NCBI GenBank assembly: GCA_963693085.1
Contig: OY856410.1
Location: 566,280,406-566,344,405, forward strand
Direction of reading: 5' to 3'
From: Alisma plantago-aquatica
Lineage: Eukaryota; Streptophyta; Magnoliopsida; Alismatales; Alismataceae
DNA: 64,000 nucleotides
Made by a program: the position numbers and the translations under genes. Below, piece after piece: positions 1-10,347 of the stretch. The notes under the pieces were generated by a model. It saw nothing but the letters and a program-made list of their open reading frames with translations. It was not told the origin of the DNA and did no database searches. Position 1 is the stretch's first letter. The number at the start of each line of letters is the position of its first letter.

Positions 1-24
1 GTTGGCGACTGCACAAATTGCACT

Positions 25-490
25 GTGTCGATACTATCGACGGCCTTGTCGATGGTATCAACATAACAACAGGCAGATCGCAAGCAGAGGTCGATAGTAT
101 CGACATGGGTGTCGATACTCGTGAGATCTCTGGAGATTTTCAGAAGAAATAGTCTCAGTAAAGTCGATACCATCGACGGGCCTGTCGATCATATCGACAC
201 ATTCACATACAGAAGGTGGCGGCCGGCCTCGCGAGGAAGTTGCCCTAATCAGAGGGTCGATACCATTGACTCACGTCGATAGTATCGACGAGCCACGTCA
301 ACAATCCGCGAGGAGAGATCTACGGCGATCGCAGCAACCAGAATGTCGATCCGGGGGACGGGTCGATAGTATCGACACATCAGCAATCCGGGACCCGCAG
401 ATCTAGCCATCAACGACCGTCGATACTAGCGGCAGTACGGATTGTGGTACCCATGTCGATACCATCGACCCGCGTCGATGGTATCGACGG
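25..490. repeat. Array of GTCGATA-n-TATCGAC palindromes upstream of gag
   Basis: About a dozen copies or half-copies of a 14-15 bp near-palindrome of the type GTCGATACTATCGAC or GTCGATACCATCGAC, separated by 10-50 bp of unrelated sequence. Copies vary mostly at the centre and at CpG positions. Pairs often face each other across a few bases (for example 453-488) and could fold as hairpins. The same motif recurs in the 3' LTR at 4104-4447, and about 40 bp around 450-490 align with about 4314-4355. Confidence 0.8.
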
Positions 491-509
491 GCATACAACA
501 GCGCCGGCC

Positions 510-522
510 ACAGCTATATATG
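510..522 (+). promoter_or_regulatory. Possible TATA box just upstream of the Athila-like ORF
   Basis: CTATATAT follows the palindrome array directly and lies about 10-20 bp before the first ATG of the Athila-like ORF. That is too close for a normal 5' leader, so it may be chance or a sign of rearrangement. No other promoter element is recognised. Confidence 0.3.
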
Positions 523-529
523 AGAAGGA

Positions 530-2344
530 TTGTCGTCATATGACGTCACAACTCCAGAGAAATCCTCCTCCACCTCTGTTAAGCGTATTCCAGAGCGATC
601 CGAGCCCGACGACGAGCAACAAAGAGCACGTTCTTCATCTAGCGGAGATTTCTTTGTCCGATCTTCACCGAGCTGTCTCTCTACTCCTCCTTCTATCGCA
701 ACCATGGTGCATGTTGCTGGTGCATCTTCTTCACGCGCCGACCAAATGGAAATTCCGGAGTTCGTGCCACCACCTACCGCTTCGATTTCACAGTTGCAGC
801 TTATTCATCCATCCGCGGAGTTCAAGAAGATCTACGAGGAGATCTTGAAGAGAAAGATCGAGCCGACCCGTTATGTTGAACGTGAGACAATCCGCAACTT
901 GGGGTTCGAAGCCAACCTTGCCTACGTTCTAAAGGGGTAGGCCCGACACACGGGAAGAAGGCCTGACGAGCTGGAGTTCCATGTCGATGGCCAGCCATTC
1001 TTCAGTGAGTGGCCGACTTACAAGGAGCTGATGGTTGAGTTTATGGCATCGCTGGACGTCTGCGTCGTACCCAACGACGTCATATCCACCGACCGCGAGT
1101 GGATCAAGGGCTGGGTGTCTTTCCAGCTATACAACAACGACTACACTCTTACACTCCGGAAATTCAACAAGATCTACAACTGGAATCATTCGTGACACGA
1201 CTACTGGCGGCCGGACAACCGTACCGACTACGACACGATCTTCGCCGAGCTTGTGATGGTGCCGCCAGGCAAATTAGTGAGCTACCACAATGCTGCAGTA
1301 GCCGACTTCGAGCATCCATTCGTACGGATTCTCCACTGGATGTCGAGTTCTACTTTGTTTGCTAGGGGTGATCTGTCCGTTAGCAAATTCCAGGATTCGG
1401 ATCTATTTTTCTTGTATAAACTCATGAAGTGCCAAGAATGCAACTGGGGAGCTTTCTTTCTGCAGCGGGTCTTGGCAGTAAAGAGGAGTACGCAGAGGGC
1501 TCCAATTCACTTTGGAGGACTCATTACTCTGCTGCCACACTACCTCTAGCTGAATTTCTCAACTTTGACCCCGCTCTCCAGCCGAAGCAAGGTTAAAGTG
1601 TAGCATCTTCACCGATCAAATTTGATCTTGCTTTGGGATGGTTTACCTTATGCTCATTGCCATGTAAACCATGCTTACCAAGAATGCTCGCTTCCCGATA
1701 CTGTCTTCAATATCGAAGGGGTGCAACATTTTTGATGGCCTATCATAGCCATTGCTGACTCCAATGAAGATGGCGGCAACAATGACGACAATAACAATGA
1801 AGACGAGGATGAAGAGGAAGAGGAGGCCTACACTCCTCTTTGGGCACGAGTGGCACCACAGAAGCATCCTCACATGGATCCGCGTGCATCTTCATCTTCA
1901 CAGCCTCCGCCACCACCACCACCCTCGCAGCCAAGCGAGGATGTCGATTCGATGCAGGGCATGTATGCTATGTTGCAAGACATACAGAAGATGCAGCAGC
2001 ATCATACTGCAGCGTACACCGGTGTTCAAGAGACTACGAACCGGTTACTGGACAATCAAAGGGCAGTCTTTGAGAACGAGCATCTCCTCCTTGACAACCA
2101 ACAACAGATTCATGACCGGTTGCATAGGATGGAGATGCAACAACAGCCCTTTTACGATCACTATTGGAGCCAGAACTACTTTGGAGGTTATCCACAACCT
2201 CCACCCCGGGCCCAGTTTGATCCGAGCTTCCAGGGGAGTACCCATCTTGGGACCCCACGACTCCACAATACCCGCCTCCTCCTGAAGAGTAAATTGGTAT
2301 CTCTGTTCCAACCTTTAAGATTGTTTTTAACTATGAGGCCATAG
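530..2344 (+). pseudogene. Athila ORF1-like gag pseudogene
   Basis: The first open stretch (530-940, 136 codons) has a Ser/Pro-rich N-terminus followed by a segment resembling the Athila ORF1 family: KKIYEEILKRKIEP, TRYVE, then, past the stop at 938, residues like PTYKELMVEFMASLDV and VSFQLYNNDYTLTLRKFN. Further matching segments run in shifting frames to about 1550. From about 1740 comes an acidic Asn/Asp/Glu run, and 1850-2344 reads as a Pro- and Gln/His-rich C-terminus with a likely coiled-coil stretch (LLDNQQQIHDRLHRMEMQQQ). At least one stop and several frameshifts break it, so no functional product is expected. In the family this protein is taken to be the capsid-like component. The match is from memory of family sequence, not a search. 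Confidence 0.65.
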
Positions 2345-3856
2345 TCGAATTCAAGCTTGGGGGGGTGTTGGAACAACTCTATCTTTTATTTTCTCTATTT
2401 TTAGTTTTATTGTTGTTGTTCTTGTCATTTATTTCTTACAATCTTAGTTTGTTTGTAGGATCCACATTCTATCTAGTGTAATCATGGATGTCTTAGGTTT
2501 TGTGTCATCTTAGTTGCATGTACTTGGGAATTAAGGGAAAATAAAAAAATTTTGAGTGTTCGCAAGCTTGAGTGTTGTTCAACTTTGAGCACCTAACTTA
2601 AGAAAATGATTGGTTTTGTCAACTTTAAAATAGGAAATCACAATTGTACATTGCTAATGATTCATGAAAAGTGGACGGAATTGGTTGTTTGAGCCTTAAC
2701 TGACCAAATGATAATGAGTCGCTAATTTGAAGTAAGAGAGAGAAACCTCTTAACTTTTACACAGGTCAGTAAGGAGGGACACATAATACTTTTCAAAGGT
2801 TCAGTCAATTAGTCTTGTGATCTGTCCACCTCATTGCTTTTCACAATCCACCATAAGATTTGGAAGTAAAGTACGATTTTAACCTTTTTGATTGCATATC
2901 ATGTAGATAGGTTTTGCATTGCAACCACTTTCATATGTTTTGCATGAAAAATAAAAAAAATAGAATAGTTATACATGCACATTACCCTTAGGTGCATGTC
3001 ATTTAGTTGCATTCATAATTTTTATGCATAGAGTATATCATGTACCTCATTTCTTCTATGATGGTGAATTAAATTGTTCCACACCTTCTAAATAGTTTAA
3101 ATATTTGAGTTATGAAGAAAAAGTAAGCCCAATAAATTATTCATTGTCATTTGTGGATATAAGGGCTTGAAAAAAAAGAGAAAACATTTGTAAAAAAAAT
3201 ATGAAAAAAATGAAATTGAAAGAAAAAAGAAAGTTATTAAGAAGCAAGTAGAATAAGAGGGAGAAAGGAACATGATCACCTGCATCTTAAGATGAGTAAG
3301 TACATGATGTAGCTCAGTTAGATATCCATCTCATTTTGAGACGGAATGTTAATGCATGCATCATTCCACCCAATCTTAGGCATTAGGGCATGTTCATGTG
3401 CAAATGCATCATTTAGGGCATTCTTGTTTTATGCATGTTGAAAATGTATACTGCTTCCATTTCTTCCATAAACCACCCATTTCATCCACCCGTTGCTCAA
3501 ATTGGCAGGCCACCGTGATTTTCTCCTCACTTGTGAATATCAGGAGAGCTGCTTCCATGTAGATGGTAGTTAGGACGAGCAACATAGTATAGGAGATCAC
3601 AAGATGCACCGAGTCTGAACTGGCGAATTGTATTATGTTAACTGCTTTATGTGATAGTGTTCATCAGTTTTGAGGTAGAAATCTTTTATGGATGATTACG
3701 GTCACCTTTAGGGTAATTATCATTCTGTGGTTAGTGAGGGCCGGAATGTGAATGTCTGGTGGGGATCATATGGGATGTCTGTTGTGATGATTTGTTCTTT
3801 AGTTGACTCTGGCAATTCTATTCTAAGGTTTTGTTGCTCGAGGGCGAGCAATGTTC
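2345..3856. other. Non-coding 3' internal region of the Athila-like element
   Basis: AT-rich DNA between gag and the polypurine tract. It opens with a first polypurine-like run (AAGCTTGGGGGGGTG, about 2354-2368) just after the coding remnant, has an A-rich stretch near 3115-3240, and shows no credible coding region on either strand. Athila-type elements often have long non-coding 3' regions with repeated G-rich tracts; the missing pol would normally lie upstream of here. Confidence 0.5.
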
Positions 3857-3871
3857 AAGCTTAGGGGAGTT
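3857..3871 (+). other. Polypurine tract of Athila-like element
   Basis: CAAGCTTAGGGGAGT lies immediately before TGATGTGATG, the inferred 3' LTR start. This is the usual place where plus-strand DNA synthesis is primed. Confidence 0.65.
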
Positions 3872-5465
3872 TGATGTGATGATTTTGAGTCGCATTTATA
3901 GACTTGTTTTATTTGATTTTTATGCATTTATTAGTCATTTTGGTGGTTAATATTACATAATTCATTTACTTTGGTCTATGATCATTCTCTATGTCAAATC
4001 TCCCTTATTTCAGTATTTTGAGCTTAAATTATCACACGAATATGTTTTGTGTAGACTTATGTGGTCTCGTATTGTAATTTCAGGAAAAACAAGTATCTGC
4101 TACTGTCGATACCATCGATGATGGTCGATACCATTGACCAGACCACAAGTTGCCATCCGCAAGGACCAGACATAAGTCGATACTAGCGACAGGGATGTCA
4201 ATGGTATCGAGATACCATCAGGTTTCTAGCGAAGAGTGAGTCGATACTATCGACACATATGTCGATACTATTGACTAGTGGAGCTACAATGACGGTAAAA
4301 GGACAAAACTGACGCCTATGAATGTTGATACCATCGACCCGCGTTGATGGTATCGAGGTGGCATTAGTTGCGACAAAGAAAAGGAAAGAAATCCAGTCGA
4401 TACAGTGCATGGTCGATACCATCGACCCGTGTCGATGGTATCGACACCGTCAGATATGAGTTTGCTTTAGATTGATTTAGATTTGATGACTGTGATTAAT
4501 TGGACCCAACTCGGTGACTAAACCTAATGACGGCGCCCAAGAGGGAGGAATCACGTCATTAGGCGCTACACATGTCTCGAGAAGGGGGGAGAGAAGAACG
4601 GAGCCCAGAAGCACGCCCCAGCCGATCCGGATGCCGAATAAGACGATTTCCACCACCGAAAGGCGGGAGAACGTGTATTCTACACCAAGGATCTCTTAGA
4701 TCTTCTCTGTTCAGGGGTTTCACCACTCAATCACGTTTTTCTCCATGTTTCCCTTTTTCTACTCCACGTTTTGCTCTGAGATGAACATGTGGGGATAATC
4801 CCCTTTGTCTTTAGGACCGGGAGTAGCCCGAGAATTCATTGTATGACAATTTTATCATAGTAATTCATACCTTATCTCTTAAATCCGTGGTATAATTTCG
4901 TTTTGTCAATTATATTGTAATGCTTGATCACCATAATAATAATCTAATGCCCTTAATTACTTTGAAAGAAGAATTAATGGTTGAAAAGAGACAGAATTTA
5001 CATTAATTGACAAATCCCTTGAACAAGGTGGTGTAAGGTTAATGGTGGATACCGAGAGATCATTTTTAATGCACCTAGTTTAGGGTATAGGTTACTACGA
5101 CGGTGGAACCGACCTAGACATAGGTAGTGAATTGTACCACGGCAGTGGGCAATTCTGATTTCAGGCCACTACCCAGATAGAGAGATAAATTTGAGTGACT
5201 ACATAGAATTTAATATAATGAAAACCTGTGGTGAAACCGCAATCCTAAAGATCTCATTTTGAATTGATTAAACCAAACATTTAATCGATTGCTTTGTTTT
5301 GTTTTATTTTTATTTTCTTTTAATTATAAGAACAACTCCCAACTTTTTAATCGGTCTAGCTGATTGCGAGTAGTTAGTAGTATTCTCCGACAATTCACGT
5401 ATCCCTGAGTTTGACTTGGGCCTCCAAAGGCCTATATTACATTGACACGTACACTTGCATTTCTA
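3872..5465 (+). mobile_element. 3' LTR of Athila-like element
   Basis: Starts TGATG after the polypurine tract. It contains the GTCGATA palindrome array at 4104-4447 and a segment at 4780-4860 (GGGGATAATCCCC, GGGAGTAGCCC) of the kind found near the processing region of Athila LTRs. It ends near CGTACACTTGCATTTCTATG. The exact 3' boundary (5459-5472) is uncertain because the 5' LTR is not in the window and no target duplication can be checked. LINE ORF2 sequence begins within about 10-15 bp. Confidence 0.65.
4104..4447. repeat. GTCGATA palindrome array in the Athila-like 3' LTR
   Basis: About eight to ten copies of GTCGATACCATCGAC-type palindromes and half-sites. The last pair, at about 4411-4443, is a head-to-head pair separated by only about 5 bp (CCGTG) and would make a strong hairpin. 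Same motif as at 25-490, with poor conservation of the intervening sequence. Confidence 0.8.
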
Positions 5466-5475
5466 TGCACACAAA

Positions 5476-7600
5476 AAGCGTGTCAGGAACTGAAAACGAT
5501 TCTTGAGGAGCTGAAAAAGGCAAAGGAAAAATTCTACTGGCAAAGAAGCTAGGAGAAGTGGATGGATGATGGGGACCGAAACACAAAACTCTATCACACT
5601 ACAGTGAAAAGGAGATAGGCAGGTAATATTATTTTTGAAATGATTGATGCTAATGGGAGGGTGGTCAATAAACAAGAGGATTTAGAAGAGCAAGCCACAA
5701 ATTTCTACACGTCACTATATAAAAAAATTCCAGCAATGACGTAGAAGATGGAGAGCAAGTGAAATGGAAGTTCAAGCTTACAAGCACACACAATAATATC
5801 CTCACAAGAAGTACTAATGAAAAAGAGGTAAAGGAAGCAGTTTGGAGCATAGGCAACAAATTGCCCAGATCCGACGGCTTCAATCCTTTATTTTACAAGA
5901 AGACTTGGGATATTATTAAAGATGACTTGATTGCTTATGTGAGTTGGTTCCTAGAAGGGGATAAATATGGTAAGATAGGTTAATCACTCTTTCCTTGTTC
6001 TTATTCCAAAAAAGAAGGTTACCTCCTCTCTTGCTGATTTTAGACCCATAGCATGTTGTTCGGTTGAATATAAATCATTGCAAAAATACTAGCTGCTAGA
6101 TTGAAGATGGTCCTTCCCTACCTCATTTATGCAAATCAAGGGGCCTTTGTGGCATGTAGAACCATTAGTGACTGTGCTCTTTTGGCGGGGGAGTTCTTGT
6201 TGGACTATAATGTCATGCGAGGAAGTAGGAAAGCCTGCTTAAAACTGGATGTTTCAAAAGCCTATGACGATGTCAGATGGGAGAAACTATGGTGGATTAT
6301 GCAGCAAATGGGGTTTAATGAACAATGGATTGGTTGGATGAAACAATGTGTGGGAACCACAAGCTTCTATGTTATAGTAAATGGCACATTTGTAGGTCTC
6401 TTCAGAGGGGGCAATGGGCTACGCCAAGGTGACTCCCTGTCACCTCTTCTTTTTGTGATAATAATGGAGTATTTTACACGGAAGATGCAACAAGACGAGG
6501 AAAAGAAGGAAATCAAGCCATATATAGTTCATGGGACAAAGGTAATGACACATTTGATTTTTGCATATGATGTTCTGGTATTTGTAGAAGCCAAACAACA
6601 CTACTTGGAAAATCTTAAAAATATGCTTGGTGAGTTTTGAAAACAAATGGGGCTGTGTGTAAATGCAAACAAAACCCATATCTTCTTGTCTAAGAACTGC
6701 TACCAGATGGAGGACAGGCTTGTATAGGTTATGGAGGTGGAGAGAAGAAACTTCCCAACAAAAAATCTAGGCTTTCCTTTAGCTAGAGGTAACATGCACG
6801 TCAAAAATTTTATTGATTGCATTGATAAGGTGGAGGAAATGATTAACATATGGCTGACACAAAAGACATCCATGGTGGGATGAAAGATTCTGATAAAGGT
6901 TGTCATAGAAGGACTTCTTATTTTATAGGTGCAACATGGTGAGATTCTGAGTTCTGTCTTGGATAGAATAGAAATGAAGATCGCAAATTTTTTATGGGGA
7001 AGCGATCACCATCCTATAAAATATGCTAGACTGGCGTTCCCAAGTGATGAAGGAGGGCGGAATTTGAAAACCCCTAGGGACATTTCAAAAATGGGGGACT
7101 ATATGAAGAATCATCACATTCCAAGAAGGTATTTCTACATGGGGGAAGTGGATGAGAGAAAGATATTTTAAGAGGGTTGGATTTCACATTGAAGAAAAGG
7201 GAAGGTTACTCACATACCATTAACGTCATGACAGAGACTTGACAATAAGTCAAACACCTATTTACTGCAAGCGATTCTGGTGGATGGAGACTTAGAGATC
7301 AGAATATGTGCACTTGGGAGGTGTCTCATTCAAAAGGTACAAAGGACCTACTCAGAGAATAGATCTGGATTAGTAGGTATGTGTCGAAGTGGAGCATGTG
7401 TGTTAATAAAATTCTACACAATGTTCTTGCTACTCTGGATAGGATAAAGAGTTGGAACTATGATGTTTCTACTCTATGCTTTCTATGCCAGGAGATGGAA
7501 GAATCCCATAGCCACTTTGTGGGTGAATGCAATGTTACTAAAGAGATATGGGAGTTTTTATGCAAGGAATTCAAACTACATTTGTAGCTATCAGGGGACC
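5476..7600 (+). pseudogene. LINE ORF2 pseudogene (RT and zf-RVT)
   Basis: Family role: reverse transcription of LINE RNA at a nicked target. Visible blocks are the linker with W.EDGDRNTK-like residues (about 5550-5600), an RT region at about 6060-6640 with KLDVSKAYDDVRW and GLRQGDSLSPLLFV, and zf-RVT at 7380-7587 with KWSMCVNKIL and C..C..E..SHSHFVGEC. The catalytic box normally FADD reads FAYD, so the first aspartate of the pair is lost. Stops and frame changes occur near 5550, 5980, 6638, 6725, 6925 and 7170. Clearly dead. Confidence 0.85.
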
Positions 7601-7885
7601 CAAAAAGAATGTCGTCTAGGTGCGGTAATGATGAGAAGAAGAAGCTTCTGTTTGCTGGTCTATGCTATCATATATGGGAAGAGAGAAATGGCAGAAGACA
7701 CAAAGGAGATGCTACAAATTCCACAAGTATTGATGTAAAAATATGTAAATGTGTTAGACGTAAACTACACATTAGATAGAAGAGTGAGTTGTAACTCTAT
7801 TATGGATGTATGTTGTTGGGCCTACATGTACTCTTGGCCTCCTATAATTTTAGGTGGACGTCAAAATATATTTACCTGATTCTGA
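5476..7885 (+). mobile_element. L1-type LINE, 5' part missing
   Basis: The 3' half of a plant L1 element: end of the endonuclease-RT linker, reverse transcriptase, thumb region, C-terminal zf-RVT domain and 3' UTR. It aligns along its length with the second LINE at 9005-13716 (this copy starts at the equivalent of about 11317). The 3' end reads TGATTCTGATACATACATAC, so the tail is a (TACA)n repeat and not poly(A). The left edge abuts the Athila-like LTR. Confidence 0.85.
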
Positions 7886-7902
7886 TACATACATACATAC
7901 AT

Positions 7903-8050
7903 GCCGACAAGGAGTGGCTCAAGTGGTCAAGCATGTTGTCTCATAACAAAGGGACCCAGGTTCGAATCCCAGTTTCCGCCTTGATTTACCACCCTCCCAG
8001 GCGTTCGGCCTCCGCCATGAGTGTGGGGGGGGATATTTCTCTCTTAATCC
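7903..8050 (+). mobile_element. tRNA-derived SINE
   Basis: A polymerase III A box (TGGCTCAAGTGG, 7915-7926) and a perfect B box (GGTTCGAATCC, 7959-7969) are spaced as in tRNAs. A non-tRNA body follows (CACCCTCCCAGGCGTTCGGCC, split here by eye) and ends in TCTTAATCCCATACATACATAC. The ends of the tRNA-like part do not pair as an acceptor stem and the unit continues 80 bp past the B box, so this is a SINE and not a tRNA gene. ACATACATACAT repeats flank both sides, so insertion into the tail of the upstream LINE is likely. Confidence 0.8.
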
Positions 8051-8055
8051 CATAC

Positions 8056-8139
8056 ATACATACACATACATATATATGTATATGTATATGTTATATATGT
8101 ATATATATGTATATATATGTGTGTGTGTGTATATATATG

Positions 8140-8210
<71 letters not shown>
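8056..8210. repeat. (TA)n / (TATG)n microsatellite
   Basis: Compound dinucleotide tract of TA with interspersed GTGTGT. The open reading frames across it are low-complexity Ile/Tyr artefacts. Confidence 0.95.
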
Positions 8211-8211
<1 letters not shown>

Positions 8212-8514
8212 GGGTATATCTTCGCTACCCGTGCATCCGTTTTGTAATAGGAAGGCATGCATTTCTAATGAGACAGTCCAATTTGTAATAGACAAACTCA
8301 TTTTGTAATACAAAGACTCATTTTGTATTACAACGCTGTTATAGTCATAAATATATATTTTACTTTTTCCATACGGAGAATACAAACATCACGTTGTATT
8401 TACAAAATGAGTCTGTCTATTACAATTTGGACTGTCTCATTACAAATGCAAGCCTTCCTATTACAAAACTACTGCACGGGTAGCTAATCTTAGTTACCCG
8501 CACAAATACTGAAG

Positions 8515-8520
<6 letters not shown>
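8211..8520. mobile_element. Palindromic MITE in (TA)n, copy 1
   Basis: A long imperfect inverted repeat. The left arm (AGGGTATATCTTC, GCTACCCGTGCA, TTTTGTAATAGGAAGG, GAGACAGTCCAATTTGTAAT) is matched in reverse by the right arm ending near 8515, with a central AT-rich loop near 8335-8375. It lacks coding capacity and has (TA)n on both sides, resembling the micron class of MITEs described in rice microsatellites. The left arm lacks about 27 bp present in the right arm (GGGTAACTAAGATTA region). Confidence 0.75.
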
Positions 8521-8588
<68 letters not shown>

Positions 8589-8590
<2 letters not shown>

Positions 8591-8923
8591 TCATTCATTC
8601 GTTACCCGCATGGGTAACTAACTTTAGTTACCGGTGGATCTATTTTATAATAGAAAGGTACCGATTTGTAATGAGACAGACATCATTTGTAATGAGATGA
8701 CCAAATTTGTAATACAAACACTCATTTTATATTACAATGTAAACTACTATCATAAATATCATTTTTAGTGTAATCAGACGTGTAATATAAAATGAGTGTT
8801 TGTATTACAAATTTGGTCATCTTATTACAAATGTTATATGTCTCATTGCAAACATGTACCTTTCTATTACAAAATAGATCCACAGGTAACTAAAGTTAGT
8901 TACCCATGCAGATAGTGAATATA

Positions 8924-8930
<7 letters not shown>
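8589..8930. mobile_element. Palindromic MITE in (TA)n, copy 2
   Basis: Related to copy 1: arms contain GTTACCCGCATGGGTAACTA, ATCTATTTT-TAATAGAAAGG, GTAATGAGACA and CCAAATTTGTAATACAAACA, repeated inverted in the right half. The right end reads AATATATACCCTA, the inverse of the left end of copy 1. (TA)n flanks both ends (8521-8588 and 8931-8998). Confidence 0.75.

Positions 8931-8998
<68 letters not shown>
8931..8998. repeat. (TA)n microsatellite
   Basis: Pure TA dinucleotide run ending in GACACACACACA, immediately upstream of the second LINE. Confidence 0.95.
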
Positions 8999-9008
<10 letters not shown>

Positions 9009-9159
9009 CAATACAATACACAACATGTCTCTTCACTAGGGTTAGTATTGGCGATCGGCCGAGTGACCTAGGTGGTGATGACCACATCGGTGTGTCGGAA
9101 CCCCATCGTCCACCCTCCCACCACCACCAAACCACCAACCCCAGAAACCCCATCCACCC

Positions 9160-10340
9160 AAGATCATGAAGGTCAAGCATGACCTTCTACTGGAAGTGAT
9201 AGAAGGTCTATCGTACCCATCGAAGTGATGGAGGCATGCGCGGAACTAGTGACACAGGCCAAAGCTTGGAACTAGGTGTTGAAGCAACTTGAGGTGCACA
9301 GAGAGGAGGAGTACTTCCCAGAGCCCAGGTGTGAGTAGGGGAAGATCCTCATCAATATAGAAGAAGAGGAATTCATAAGGATGCATAATGTCTGGGATTT
9401 CACTATCCCCATGTACATCCTCGGGAAAAGACCCTTCTTTCCACACTTCCAAGCATGGATACAGAGGACATGGAAGCTGAAAGGATAATTTGAACTACTG
9501 TCTAGGGAGTCTGGGATGGTTCTTGTCCAATTTTCTAATGCCAATGACAAGAAGAACATTCTCGACCTAGGGACAAGATGGTTTAATGCTCAACTGGTCG
9601 TAGCTAAAGAATATAGGCATGTCGATGAACTGAGGAGGGCTGTGTTCTCCACTGTACCAGCCTAGATAACCCTACGATCCTTTGGCTATGCATGGACAAG
9701 ACGATCGGTTGGCACCATTGCCAATTGTGTCAGGAAGGTCCTTCACATCAACATTCATTCATTGGAGAAGGAGGATGCTTGGGTTCTTGTGGAACTGTCA
9801 ATAGTAGAAGAAATCATCGACAAGGTGTGGATGAATGTGAAGGGTAGACAACCTATTCCGCTAGCAGTGGGGCATGACTATGTACCACCATTATGCAGTA
9901 CATGTCATGCCTTTGGGAACAAGACATGAACTTGTGTGGAGGTGGACACAACAATGAAATCCATAGAAACTAGGGCTGAATCAAGGAATCAATGGGTTGA
10001 GAAGACACAAAGCTTGAAGGACGAGGAGACAACGGGTAAGGTTGTACTAGAAATTGACCAGATTATAAAGGTACCAAGTAAGTAGATTCTTGAATCAAGC
10101 AAGGGTGATGACAAAGAAGAAGGAGAGTTCACCTCCTCCTCCTCAAAGAAGAATGGGTACAAGAGGACAGGAATCCCAACAAGTCAAGGAGTCAGGGTGA
10201 TTCTAGATATAGCCAACAACTTTGAAGAACTGAGTGATTTTGACATAGAAGGTGAGGAGATTTCAAACAAAAAGGAAGAAGAGAAGGGGAAAAATACCAA
10301 TAAGTAGGAGCCTGCTAGGTGAACGAGAGGAGAACAAAAC
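9160..10340 (+). pseudogene. LINE ORF1-like pseudogene (DUF4283 and CCHC knuckle)
   Basis: Translation gives an ORF1 of the plant LINE type: a DUF4283-like block at about 9360-9850 (WDFTIPMYILGKRPFFPHF, then VLVQFSNANDKKNIL and RSFGYAWTRRSVGTIANCVR) followed by YVPPLCSTCHAFGNKT, the remnant of a C2HC zinc knuckle, at about 9882-9935. A charged Glu/Lys-rich tail follows to about 10330. Stops near 9338, 9490, 9664 and 9928 break it. In the family this protein binds the element RNA. Confidence 0.7.
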
Positions 10341-10347
10341 TGTTTAT

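Larger units (their letters stand above)
1..5465 (+). mobile_element. Athila-like Ty3/gypsy element without pol; 5' end outside window
   Basis: Reading left to right it has a palindromic-motif array, a broken Athila-type ORF1 (gag), about 1.5 kb of non-coding DNA, a polypurine tract (AAGCTTAGGGGAGT) and a 3' LTR starting TGATGTGATG. No reverse transcriptase, RNase H or integrase is visible, so the copy would depend on enzymes made elsewhere. The 5' LTR and primer-binding site would lie left of base 1. The 3' LTR abuts a LINE that starts in mid-ORF2, so this element probably inserted into that LINE; the LINE 5' part should then lie outside the window. The Athila assignment rests on the ORF1 protein and the LTR/PPT layout. 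Confidence 0.75.

Noticed and set aside
1840..2285. Several overlapping frames rich in His/Pro on both strands
   Set aside because: Only the frame at 1850-2344 continues the Athila-like protein; the others are shadows.
7903..7975. tRNA gene
   Set aside because: A and B boxes are good, but the acceptor stem does not pair and the unit goes on as a SINE body with a repeat tail.
8044..8385. Reading frames over the TA repeats (also 8896-9180, 42788-43055, 43169-43495)
   Set aside because: Ile/Tyr and Val/Cys strings from dinucleotide repeats, present on both strands.
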